A stretch of 39,645 nucleotides of DNA from Methanosuratincolales archaeon (GTDB lineage: Archaea > Thermoproteota > Methanomethylicia > Methanomethylicales > Methanomethylicaceae): NCBI GenBank assembly GCA_014361445.1, contig JACIVQ010000002.1:24939-64583 (forward strand), in the 5' to 3' direction. The notes beneath the pieces are model-generated. The model did not search any database and was not told the DNA's origin. It was given only the letters and a program-made list of their open reading frames with translations. Positions 26,564-34,751 of this stretch are shown here, one piece after another. The translations under genes were made by a program, and so were the position numbers. Positions within the stretch are counted from its first letter, which is position 1. Each line of letters begins with the position of its first letter.

Positions 26564-27533
26564 CCATAGCCTTGAGGTTCCTTGTGGGTGTGCGCGGTGC
26601 TATCCCGCAACTCGGTGCCAGGATGTCAACCCCTGAAGCTATCGCCTGCTTTGAGGCCTTGAAGACCTCTTCCTCTGTACCTGTCAATAGAACGCCTGCA
26701 GAGGGGATGTTCCCAACAATTGCAACCCTTTTGTCCTTTAGGATGGATTTTGCGGTTGACAAGTCGACCTTTTCCTCTATGCTCAGAGCGGAGAACCCAC
26801 AGTCTGCCATGTGGTTCAGAATAGGTGTGGCGTTCCCACATATGTGCAGGATTGACTTCCCTGCTGCACTTGCGACGTTTTTAAGGGGATTTTTGGAGAA
26901 CTTCTCGAACATCCTCGGGCTTAGAACAGAGGGTGATGCTGTTGGGTCAGCAGGAGCGATAATATCTGCGCCCTCTTTTACGAGGGCTTTGGTGTAAATG
27001 ACACAAGCCTCCTCTGCGGCAGCCATGTATTTCATGACCTCGTCTGGTTTTTTAATCATCATTAGGCAGAGGCGCTCCACGCCAAGAAGGTGACCTGCCA
27101 ATGTGGTGGGACCTTCGAACCCCACGATGAGTGGTACGTCAAACTTCATATCTTTAATTTTGTGTATGGCTTCGAAGATTGTCTGGACCCTTCTGCTTTC
27201 CAAGATTTTTTCTGCAGTAGGGGTTTTGCCTTGGTCATATAGGCTTTTTGCGATCGCGGGCTGGCGATCGTTCCTCCCCCGATCTATTATGCACCCCATA
27301 GACTCGGCCAAGACTGTAAGGCAGAAGGGTATCCGGACTCCTTCAAGACCAGCTACAGTGTGAGCGGCAGATGCCAATTTTGCCATGAGATCTGGATCAA
27401 AGCTTGCATCGGGCCAATAAGCCCCAGAAGCCTCCATCAGTTCACAGGTTCCAGTTTGAGTCGCCGAAAGGACGGACGGACGGTCGACGCTTTCATGATT
27501 CAAAATTCTGAATGTGCGTTCTTTTGGTGTCAT
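26541..27533 (-). CDS. UROD-family methylcobamide:thiol methyltransferase-like protein
   Basis: A 330-residue TIM-barrel protein of the uroporphyrinogen decarboxylase superfamily. It opens MTPKERTFRILNHESVDRPSVL and has FEGPTTLAGHLLGVE and APADPTASPSVLSPRMFEKF. The motif LHICGNATPIL with a later SCG gives a His-x-Cys ... Cys zinc set, as in MtaA/MtbA/CmuA, which move a methyl from a corrinoid protein to coenzyme M or another thiol. True UroD has no such zinc site. The best start is the ATG at 27533, with GGTGA six bases before it. It lies alone between the ahcY-DUF169 pair and cstA; a second paralog is at 34752. Its acceptor is unknown, as no mcr genes are seen. Confidence 0.85.
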   Translation of the reverse strand: MTPKERTFRILNHESVDRPSVLSATQTGTCELMEASGAYWPDASFDPDLMAKLASAAHTVAGLEGVRIPFCLTVLAESMGCIIDRGRNDRQPAIAKSLYDQGKTPTAEKILESRRVQTIFEAIHKIKDMKFDVPLIVGFEGPTTLAGHLLGVERLCLMMIKKPDEVMKYMAAAEEACVIYTKALVKEGADIIAPADPTASPSVLSPRMFEKFSKNPLKNVASAAGKSILHICGNATPILNHMADCGFSALSIEEKVDLSTAKSILKDKRVAIVGNIPSAGVLLTGTEEEVFKASKQAIASGVDILAPSCGIAPRTPTRNLKAMVRAALSP

Positions 27534-27566
27534 ATTTCTCACCAAATAGAAAAAAAAAGGAGTATT

Positions 27567-29243
27567 TTAGAATTCCTCGAACTTAAGGAACTTCTCCTTC
27601 TCTTCTGGCGTGTATCCGCGTCTCCACCTGCGCCTAGCCCACTCAAATACGTATATTAGGGTCACTATGGCAGCAACCAGCGAGACTGTACCTGGAACTA
27701 CGGCGCCCGCGCTGTAATTCCACCAAGCACCGTAGATAGAGGCCGGAAGAGCTATACCCACCAGCGTGATCAACATAGCAATCCTCCAGAATATCGGGTT
27801 CTTATCGTGCAGTCTGCACCACTCGCCAACGATGATGAACGAGAAGACGGCAAGCGCTGTTGAGAGGATCGGGAATAGAGCCCATATTTGAAGGTACGCA
27901 CCGCTCAGTGCAAGAGCGATAACCAAGACAGCCGTTATTATGGCAGCGATCCACCTAGATGCAGTCACATATCTTGTTATTTTCTTCTTCGTCACCAGTT
28001 GTACGAATTCTATGCCTAAAACGCGCATATTCCTGAAGCCCGAGTAGAAGGTGCTCATGACGAATACCATGACTATCCACATGCCAAAGAGTTTAAGAAG
28101 GGCGGGATCGACAAAAGGCATAATCACGCCTACGATCTTTGCGAATCCGATTCCAAATGCCGCCGTCCAACCTGCCTTCAATGCAGGGATGTATACGCTC
28201 ACAGGGAGTACAAGCATTGCCAAGTACGCAGTCCATAAACCGACACTCTCAAGAATTTCACCACCGTAACCGATTATCCGAACCCATTTCTCCTCAGGGA
28301 ACCTCTTGCAGGTGTATGCGCCGATCCAGAAGACGTGCATTCCAGTCAGGGCTCCACAGGAGACCATCATGGTTATGCCAGGGTAGAACCACCCGCTGGG
28401 CGTGAGAGCCTTATCGTAAAAGATCAAGGCGGGAAAATCCGTTATTGGGAAGTTTCCAATGAGTGCGCCAAGGAACAGTAAAATTACGCCTGTTGCCATG
28501 TAAAGGAACATCATGAAGTTTGAGGGTTCGGAGTATAGCCAGTTGGGAAGGCATGCTGCCAAGATCCCAACAATTGCAAGGAAGACGTACCATCCCTCGG
28601 CGGGCAAAAGATAGGGGTTCATCAGACCGATATAGATAGCTATGAGAAATATCACATATTGAACTATACCAACAAGCCAGATGGGCCACCCTTTTCTGTA
28701 GAGTAGGTAACCAGATGGTGGACCGATGACTGCCAACAACATCAGAGGGATGAACAGGGAGGGGTTGGAGGTCCCTCCGACAACAACTAGTTTCGCAAAT
28801 GCGGCGCAGAAGCTAACTATAGCGAGATAGCCAATGAATGTGAATAGAACTCCGGAGAGGGGAGTTATCCATCTATATGACACTTCGCTTGCCGTTTGCC
28901 CGCGCTCCCGCATCATTACGAATCCTGTTGCATAGTCGTGAACAGAACCCAAGAAAATGTTGACGGGCAAAACGTACAGTATACCTGACGCCCATCCCCA
29001 CTGGGCGATAGCTACACCTCCAGACAGCGGCGCGCCGCCTGCGGTTGCGGCCCAATGGTCGCCAAACAGAGAGATGGGATTAGCAGGGTAGAAGTCGAAG
29101 TCGTCTCTAAATGCTACAGCGGGCGTCTTTCTTGAAGGATCTGGTGTGAAATAGGCCTTCTCGAGTCGCTTGGAGACCACGAAGATTCCGAAGAGATAGA
29201 ATGCTATGGCGATAATCACTAAGTAGGCAGTCGTCATTTCCAT
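27567..29243 (-). CDS. cstA: CstA-family carbon starvation/peptide-pyruvate transporter
   Basis: A large membrane protein with about 15 hydrophobic spans and the CstA signature FYPANPISLFGDHWAATAGG...GPxxG-like region, WASGILYVLPVNIFLGSVHDYATG, then a C-terminal charged tail rich in Arg and Glu. The family imports peptides or pyruvate in bacteria; the archaeal substrate is unknown. The track starts at GTG 29255; the ATG at 29243 has GGTGA eight bases upstream. Peptide uptake would match the peptidases in the window. Confidence 0.88.
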   Translation of the reverse strand: MEMTTAYLVIIAIAFYLFGIFVVSKRLEKAYFTPDPSRKTPAVAFRDDFDFYPANPISLFGDHWAATAGGAPLSGGVAIAQWGWASGILYVLPVNIFLGSVHDYATGFVMMRERGQTASEVSYRWITPLSGVLFTFIGYLAIVSFCAAFAKLVVVGGTSNPSLFIPLMLLAVIGPPSGYLLYRKGWPIWLVGIVQYVIFLIAIYIGLMNPYLLPAEGWYVFLAIVGILAACLPNWLYSEPSNFMMFLYMATGVILLFLGALIGNFPITDFPALIFYDKALTPSGWFYPGITMMVSCGALTGMHVFWIGAYTCKRFPEEKWVRIIGYGGEILESVGLWTAYLAMLVLPVSVYIPALKAGWTAAFGIGFAKIVGVIMPFVDPALLKLFGMWIVMVFVMSTFYSGFRNMRVLGIEFVQLVTKKKITRYVTASRWIAAIITAVLVIALALSGAYLQIWALFPILSTALAVFSFIIVGEWCRLHDKNPIFWRIAMLITLVGIALPASIYGAWWNYSAGAVVPGTVSLVAAIVTLIYVFEWARRRWRRGYTPEEKEKFLKFEEF

Positions 29244-29414
29244 AGGATCCTTCACCTACTTTGCTCCAGTATTAATAGTATTTGTACACTATATAATATT
29301 TTTGAAAAAATTTATATTCTAGACGCCATCATAATATAAATGGAATATATAATCTAGATATAAAATTAAAATTCAATCTATTAAGAAAATTAAAGTCACA
29401 TAAAATGCATGGTA

Positions 29415-30023
29415 TCAAAATAAGATCTTAAAAATTATAATCATAAGCCAGATGAGTAGAACCCCTGCAGAGATCAATTCCATATACTTTTCCAAATTCA
29501 GTCTCTTAAATATCGACTCGAAGACCTTGCCACCATCCATCAAGGGCGCAGGGATGGCGTTCATAACCAGGAGCCAAAAGTTGACAACCGATATGATGTG
29601 TAAGTATGGGTTTATTTTGGCGAAGGGCAGGAAGAGTAGAAATATCAATAAGTTGGAGCCAAGACCACTTGAGTAAAATGGCAATTTGATCTCAGAGTAG
29701 GTTTCCGGAGATACATCCGCCTTTACAAACCCTCCCCAGATACCTGATATTGATATTCCAACGGAGATATTTTTGACCCCTCTGTTTGCAAGAACGATTA
29801 TGTGAGAAAACTCGTGTAAAACGAGACCTAAGATGAGGGATGAGATTAAAAATACGAAGGATAAGGAGTCCTTAAAAGAGGGCAAGAGGAGGTCAGGGAT
29901 AGACCCGTAGGCAAAGAATAAAGTTATGGATAGTAGGACAGAAGGAACCGACAGTGCCCCAAGTCCACCAACGGCGAGTTCATAGAGATTGAATATTTTT
30001 TTGTTTGACTCGCAGACCCTCAC
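29415..30023 (-). CDS. M50 family (site-2-protease-like) membrane metallopeptidase
   Basis: A 202-residue protein with about four to five membrane spans. The zinc motif LVLHEFSHIIVL (HEFSH, residues 70-74) lies within a span, and the third ligand is in NAIPAPLMDGGKVFESIF (NxxPxPxxDGG). This is the intramembrane protease pattern. No PDZ or CBS domain is present, so it is a minimal form. It follows the small 30059 gene by about 35 bases on the same strand and may process a membrane-bound regulator. The substrate is not evident. Confidence 0.86.
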   Translation of the reverse strand: MRVCESNKKIFNLYELAVGGLGALSVPSVLLSITLFFAYGSIPDLLLPSFKDSLSFVFLISSLILGLVLHEFSHIIVLANRGVKNISVGISISGIWGGFVKADVSPETYSEIKLPFYSSGLGSNLLIFLLFLPFAKINPYLHIISVVNFWLLVMNAIPAPLMDGGKVFESIFKRLNLEKYMELISAGVLLIWLMIIIFKILF

Positions 30024-30058
30024 TATTGCCTTTGTGATCAGGAGACCTCACTTTCCGA

Positions 30059-30382
30059 TTATGTTGATTTCTTGTACTCTTTGTATGCGTCCAGACCTGC
30101 CTTCGTCAGGGTGAGCTTTGATGTGATTAACCCCTTCTTCTCTTTCAAATATCCCATCGCCACAAGATCTTTAACTGCCAACCTGAACATGTCAGCCCAT
30201 CCCTTTGTGCCGGCAGCCGCGCCCTTTACGCCACTATCCTTTCTCTTTGTCATTTCACTCGAGACGTACCCGAGGATGTCGCCGCTTCCAACCTCAACAG
30301 ACTCTATCTTGCTCTCGTCCCCAACTTTTTTAAGTATACCTTCAATTATCAGCTCCTGCATTACTGTGAACTTCTTTTCCAT
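30059..30382 (-). CDS. Small winged-helix-like protein of unknown function
   Basis: The track starts at 30448, but the first 22 residues overlap the AT-rich divergent promoter. The better start is the ATG at 30382 (MEKKFTVMQELI), giving 107 residues. The C-terminal half DMFRLAVKDLVAMGYLKEKKGLITSKLTLTKAGLDAYKEYKK has the helix-then-beta-wing rhythm of a winged-helix domain. I do not recognise a named family. It lies immediately upstream of the M50 peptidase and divergent from an MFS-like gene, so it may regulate either one (inference). Confidence 0.6.
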   Translation of the reverse strand: MEKKFTVMQELIIEGILKKVGDESKIESVEVGSGDILGYVSSEMTKRKDSGVKGAAAGTKGWADMFRLAVKDLVAMGYLKEKKGLITSKLTLTKAGLDAYKEYKKST

Positions 30383-30485
30383 TTTGAAAACCCGATTAAC
30401 TATATATTGGTAGAAGATATAAAAAATTTTAAGTTCGGAGAGGATCACTATAGACTACTTTTCTTTATTCAAGCTGACAATAGTA

Positions 30486-31499
30486 ATGGCATTCCCGTCA
30501 GCCATAGTGGTCCACTATCTCATGCCGTTGATTGTTTGGTTTAAGAATTACGACTTGCTCATAGTGGCTTTGGCACTGACCTCTTACTACTTGGGATTTA
30601 CGATGGGCACATATTACGGTCTTTGGTCAAAAGCAACATGGTCAAGAACAGCAGGTACCTTCATGACCGCGCATGTAATCACCACACTGCTACTTGGAGC
30701 CTATGGCTACGGCTACATGGCACCAATTTTTTCATTCTTGGTAGGTGCGACCACGGGCGGGCTACTGTCGTTGCCTTACTCCAAGGTAATGAACTTCCTA
30801 ACGGCAACTACGTTTTCAGTATTTCCTCTCTTAGGAACTGTTTTAATGGATCTTTATGGGCCAGATTCGGTATTAGTCGCATCTGGAATGTTGGCTTTTG
30901 TCTCTTCGATTTTATCACTTATCTCGCTTAAAGTAATTGTACCAAAACCAAAGATGGCTGAAGGGGGCAGATCAGGGCTCCCATTGGATGGATGGATGCT
31001 CGCGATTGGAATAAGCCTTGGGGGGACTATGGGAACTGTTTTGATACCAATAATAGCGGTTACTGCCATAAGTGCCGATGTGATTAATGTTGGACTAACC
31101 ATCACCGTATCTCTTTTAGCAATTCAATTAATTGCCCGGAGGCTGCAAAAGCAGAGCGTAATATACAAAGGAATTGGGACTATAACAATTTTGTCGACCT
31201 TCTTTGTTTTTTTGATAATGGGGCTCGTGGATAATTTGATCGTTTTTCTTGCTTTATGGTTCTTGGTAATTGTAGACCTAAGTTACTGTAACTCCTTTTT
31301 ATTGGTCGCCAACAGAACCCTCAAGAAGTTTGACGAAAAGACCTTCAGCCTAGTCTCAAATGTTTTGTCAATTTTTGGACCCATGCTTGCGGTCCTAATT
31401 TGGGCAATGGGCGCTTATCAATTAATCTTTTACTTTAGTGCTTTCCTAATACTGATTGGATGGATAGGCATGCGAAGGTTCTTGAAAGAGGTAAAGTAG
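30486..31499 (+). CDS. MFS-like multi-span membrane protein
   Basis: A 337-residue protein with about ten to eleven hydrophobic spans and few charged loops, resembling a degenerate MFS permease; the usual DRxGRR motif is absent (GTYYGLWSKATW stands in its place). The track start is ATG 30486. Upstream in frame, ATA at 30450 (DYFSLFKLTIV) has GGAGAGG six bases before it and would add 12 residues before span 1. The FtsX-like gene begins directly after its stop, so both are one unit. Substrate unknown. Confidence 0.7.
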   Translation: MAFPSAIVVHYLMPLIVWFKNYDLLIVALALTSYYLGFTMGTYYGLWSKATWSRTAGTFMTAHVITTLLLGAYGYGYMAPIFSFLVGATTGGLLSLPYSKVMNFLTATTFSVFPLLGTVLMDLYGPDSVLVASGMLAFVSSILSLISLKVIVPKPKMAEGGRSGLPLDGWMLAIGISLGGTMGTVLIPIIAVTAISADVINVGLTITVSLLAIQLIARRLQKQSVIYKGIGTITILSTFFVFLIMGLVDNLIVFLALWFLVIVDLSYCNSFLLVANRTLKKFDEKTFSLVSNVLSIFGPMLAVLIWAMGAYQLIFYFSAFLILIGWIGMRRFLKEVK

Positions 31500-32432
31500 A
31501 TGGGTTTATTGGATCAAATTTTTGGTCCAAAGAACGCCACGATATTAATGATAGTTTTTAAAAAAATAGCCCAAAGGGTGCCATTGACTCTTTGCTTGGC
31601 TTTCAGTGTGGCGCTATTGACTTACACATTTATTTTTGCAGAGACGATTGTTGGTGGGTTGTCGCTCATGTTTATGTTGCTACTGACGTTTTTTTTGGCG
31701 GTAACGATGTCTTTTGCATTGGAATACGACAGTAAGGAAGAACTTATGGTTTTAGTAAATCTAGGCGTCTCACCTTCGGACATCTTTAAACTTGGAATCA
31801 TTAGGGTTTTGATTATTTCCTTAATTGGATACATTGTGGGGGTTTCAATTTCTCTATTATGGCCACTCTCGACAATAAAGAATGTGATGTTATTTTATTC
31901 ATTTTTAATGGCTTTAGCTTTAGGGGTTCTGCCCCCAATCTATTCATCGCTCAGGTCTATGCGGGTGAGCCTTCTAGGAAGAGCCGCTTTTAAGCCTTTG
32001 ACAGAAAAGGAGGTGCCAGTAGTATTATTGCCATCTGAATTGGAGGAGGTTAAAGACTTTGTCAAGGAAAGGTTGAAGGACCGCCAGGATCTCCTGATTG
32101 TGGATTGCTATGTCCGTGGGGCAGAGCTCAACTTGGTTTGTAGGTATCTTGGAGACTTTGGGAGGGAGACCTTTGCCTGGCTCGCAACACTGGGCATAAA
32201 TCCAGACGAAGCCCTTAGAAATGATGAGACATTACCAATAGTTAGACTGAAGGTCAGCATAGAAGAAGGAAGAAACCCTATCATGGACTGCTGGGAAGGG
32301 AGTGATGAGAAGCGCAAAAAAAGATCAGCCATTTCCTTGAGCTTCCAAGCCCTTCTGCGTCAGCTCTTGATAGAGTATAAGGTTTACAAGGGTAAGCTCA
32401 GGGGTGCAGAGTACCATACTCAATCAACTTGA
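31500..32432 (+). CDS. FtsX-like permease domain protein with cytosolic C-terminal domain
   Basis: Four membrane spans form the first half. Spans 2-4 include YDSKEELMVLVNLGVSPSDIFKLGIIRVLIISLIGYIVGVSISLL, the classical FtsX/MacB permease pattern (LG.s...I......E......G...G). The external MacB-like domain found in LolC/MacB is missing. The second half (from about residue 170, VPVVLLPSELEEVKDFVKERL...) is soluble and charged, unlike typical permeases. It starts directly after the MFS-like stop. The ATPase partner may be the ABC protein at 33386-34048. Function unknown. Confidence 0.65.
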   Translation: MGLLDQIFGPKNATILMIVFKKIAQRVPLTLCLAFSVALLTYTFIFAETIVGGLSLMFMLLLTFFLAVTMSFALEYDSKEELMVLVNLGVSPSDIFKLGIIRVLIISLIGYIVGVSISLLWPLSTIKNVMLFYSFLMALALGVLPPIYSSLRSMRVSLLGRAAFKPLTEKEVPVVLLPSELEEVKDFVKERLKDRQDLLIVDCYVRGAELNLVCRYLGDFGRETFAWLATLGINPDEALRNDETLPIVRLKVSIEEGRNPIMDCWEGSDEKRKKRSAISLSFQALLRQLLIEYKVYKGKLRGAEYHTQST

Positions 32433-32517
32433 ATTAGTTAGCAAAAAAGAAGATCAATACAAATATTCATCAATGTTATTTCTTCTTTGATGTGACCCGT
32501 AACTAATTTCATGTACT

Positions 32518-33264
32518 TTATTTTTGTGTGTGGGCGTGCGGTCTCCCTATTGGACAGACCTTAATGCATATGCCACAAATTGGTGCGGCGTATGCTGCTT
32601 GGTAGGTCTTTTGGGCGAACATCTGCTTGAATCTGTCCAATCTTGCTGCACATTTCTGGTGATCAAAGATCTCTTCACGAGCTGAAGGGTAAAAGTCAAA
32701 TTCTGAGTACTTTAAGGCTCCAGAAGGGCATGATTCTACACATAGTCTGCAATTACCACATTGGTTCTTTAGAGGTTTGCCAGGTTTGAGGGGCATATCG
32801 GTTAGTACTGTTCCTAGACGCAACCGTGGACCATAGACAGGGTTTACCAGGAGACCGTTGCGACCGATCCACCCGACCCCGGCGGCGCATGCAAAGGCTT
32901 TGTGCGAGGCGTGCCCGAGTTCATTCAAAAGGTCTACCCTAAGCGAGGCAGGGATGACAAGAGCAGAATACCCATTCTCCATGATCCACCCGGATAATTT
33001 CAAGGTTATCGAATCGATCATTGCGTTGGCAGAATGGTACGCGTGGGCGTACAATATTCCAGGATCTTCGATGGTTATGCCATCCACAGCCCTGTTGGGA
33101 AGAGGGACGCCAACGGATATCGCATATCTGTAATGGTCTAACAAGACGCCTCCGAAAGTTGGAAGACCGCGTATCAGTGAGAGGTCTGCGACGCCAACCA
33201 CGCCAGCGCCTGAGGATCTCGCGAGAGAGAGAACCTCCCCAGTATTTTTAGAACGGTTTTCCAA
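32518..33264 (-). CDS. QueG-like double [4Fe-4S] protein
   Basis: A 248-residue relative of the partial protein at the left edge. The fold signature is AGVVGVADLSLI near the start, then GVGWIGRNGLLVNPVYGPRLRLGTVLTDMPL, then CGNCRLCVESCPSGAL and CGICIKVCPIG, the two-cluster ferredoxin part. Bacterial QueG uses cobalamin; archaea lack queuosine, so this protein may act in another cobalamin or Fe-S reaction, for instance corrinoid reduction (inference). The start is TTG at 33264, with a TATA-like ggtataaatc at 33298-33307. It lies just downstream of the ABC ATPase and corrinoid genes, on the same strand. Confidence 0.85.
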   Translation of the reverse strand: MENRSKNTGEVLSLARSSGAGVVGVADLSLIRGLPTFGGVLLDHYRYAISVGVPLPNRAVDGITIEDPGILYAHAYHSANAMIDSITLKLSGWIMENGYSALVIPASLRVDLLNELGHASHKAFACAAGVGWIGRNGLLVNPVYGPRLRLGTVLTDMPLKPGKPLKNQCGNCRLCVESCPSGALKYSEFDFYPSAREEIFDHQKCAARLDRFKQMFAQKTYQAAYAAPICGICIKVCPIGRPHAHTQK

Positions 33265-33297
33265 AGGGAGTTGCCCCCCATAACAAGTCTGCTCGAG

Positions 33298-33307
33298 AAA
33301 GATTTAT
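33298..33307 (-). promoter_or_regulatory. TATA box of the QueG-like gene
   Basis: On the minus strand GGTATAAATC lies about 35-45 bases before the TTG at 33264, leaving a leader of roughly 15 bases. It implies that the gene has its own promoter. Confidence 0.45.
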
Positions 33308-33385
33308 ACCTTTGTTGAGCCTGCTTTGATCGTCGATTTTATTGAATGTACCACTTTTTGTTTTGCACTTGATTTAATTTAAAAC

Positions 33386-34063
33386 TTAAATAACTTTAAC
33401 CAACCGTCCGTTCATCAGGTTAAATATTTTGTCTGCCCCCTCAATTAGAGATTGCTCTAGTGTGGTGACTATGAAAAGTGATTGAGTCTCTCTTTGCTTC
33501 CTCTTTATAATGCTGGCTATTTTTTTCGAGTTCTCTAGATCCAGATGGGCTGTTGGCTCATCAAGTATGACAATCGGTGGAGAACCTATAATTGTTTGGG
33601 CGAGGCAAACACGCTCATACTCGCCACCGCTAAGTTGTGCTGGTTTGTGGTCCATCCTAGCAGATAGACCGACCTCATCCAGAAGCTCCTTAGCGGATTG
33701 AATAGCTTTATCCCTATCAACGAAATTGAAGAGTAGCGGCAGGGCTACGTTCTCCAAGATTGTCAATTGGGGTATTAATACTGGGTCTTGTGGCTTGAAG
33801 CCAATTTTCTTTCTCCTGAACCATGCAAGCTCGTAGGCACCTAGACGAGAAATCTCTAACCCATCTATGAAGACCGAGCCAGATGTAGGACTCTCAAGTC
33901 CAGAGATTATGCGGATCAGTGTGGTCTTTCCAGCACCAGATGGCCCTGCTATGACAACGATCCCCCTCTCTGGAAAATCAATAGTTAAAGAGTCTAGTGC
34001 TATAACCTCCTTTCCCGCAACCACATAGCGCTTGGAGACTGAGTCCACAAATACCTTCGGTAT
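33386..34063 (-). CDS. ABC transporter ATP-binding protein (LolD/FtsE-like), atypical
   Basis: The Walker A GPSGAGKTTLIR, Q-loop FKPQDPVLIPQL, signature LSGGEYERV and Walker B PPIVILDEPTAHLD are intact. The switch region reads VTTLEQS, so the usual H-loop His (VTHD) is replaced by Thr. The track begins at GTG 34048; in-frame ATA at 34063 (MPKVFVDSVSKRY) restores the family's first strand and has GGAGG seven bases before it, so I give that start. It follows the corrinoid gene by about 24 bases. The membrane partner may be the FtsX-like protein at 31500-32432. The transported substrate is unknown. Confidence 0.85.
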   Translation of the reverse strand: MPKVFVDSVSKRYVVAGKEVIALDSLTIDFPERGIVVIAGPSGAGKTTLIRIISGLESPTSGSVFIDGLEISRLGAYELAWFRRKKIGFKPQDPVLIPQLTILENVALPLLFNFVDRDKAIQSAKELLDEVGLSARMDHKPAQLSGGEYERVCLAQTIIGSPPIVILDEPTAHLDLENSKKIASIIKRKQRETQSLFIVTTLEQSLIEGADKIFNLMNGRLVKVI

Positions 34064-34086
34064 AAGACATCCTCCAAAAAAAAGGG

Positions 34087-34731
34087 TTATTTGGCGGTTA
34101 AGCTCCTCACTATCCCAACTGCCTCTGAGGCATCCTTCCCCCAGCTGTCCGCGCCTATAGATCTGGCGTATTCCATCGTCGTGGGCGCTCCGCCTATCAT
34201 GATCTTAACCTTGTCCCTGTACCCTTCGCTCACTAGGAGGTCGACCACCCTCTTCATGCCGGGCATTGTGGTGGTCATAAGGGCGGACATCCCTATGACC
34301 TCGGCCCCGTGCTCCTTGACAGCCTTCACGAACTCCTGCAGTGGGACATCCTTACCCAAGTCAATGACCCTGAACCCAGCGCTGTCGAGCATTATCTTGA
34401 CCAAGTTCTTGCCGATGTCGTGTATGTCACCCTCCACAACCCCAAGTACCACTGTTATGGGCTTCGCTGTCTTGTCCACTTTGATGTGGGGCTTTAGTAT
34501 CTCCACAGCCACATTCATGGCGCTCGCAGAGAGTAGGACTTCAGGGACATAGTACTCGCCCTTCTCGTAGAGCTCGCTAACAACCTTCATGCCCTCGGCT
34601 AGTCCCTTCATTATAGCCTCGTATGCGTCTATGTTGTTCTTGATGGTCTCCTCAGCCCATTTCTTAGCCCCTTCCTCGTCGCCGTCGACCACACACTTTG
34701 CAAGGTTCTTGAATATTTCCTCTTTATCCAT
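34087..34731 (-). CDS. Methyltransferase cognate corrinoid protein (MtbC/MttC-like)
   Basis: A 214-residue two-domain carrier of the methyl group. The N-terminal four-helix cap domain (KEEIFKNLAKCVVDGDEEGAKKWAEE) is followed by a B12-binding Rossmann domain with the lower-ligand motif GDIHDIGKNLV (DxHxxG), GMSALMTTTMPGM and VKIMIGGAPTT. This matches the corrinoid proteins of methylamine, methanol and methoxy-compound pathways. It starts at ATG 34731 after GGAGGTG. It is the last gene of the four-gene operon that also has the UROD methyltransferase, the HdrD-like protein and the flavoprotein. Confidence 0.93.
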   Translation of the reverse strand: MDKEEIFKNLAKCVVDGDEEGAKKWAEETIKNNIDAYEAIMKGLAEGMKVVSELYEKGEYYVPEVLLSASAMNVAVEILKPHIKVDKTAKPITVVLGVVEGDIHDIGKNLVKIMLDSAGFRVIDLGKDVPLQEFVKAVKEHGAEVIGMSALMTTTMPGMKRVVDLLVSEGYRDKVKIMIGGAPTTMEYARSIGADSWGKDASEAVGIVRSLTAK

Positions 34732-34751
34732 ATTCACACCTCCTATTGATT

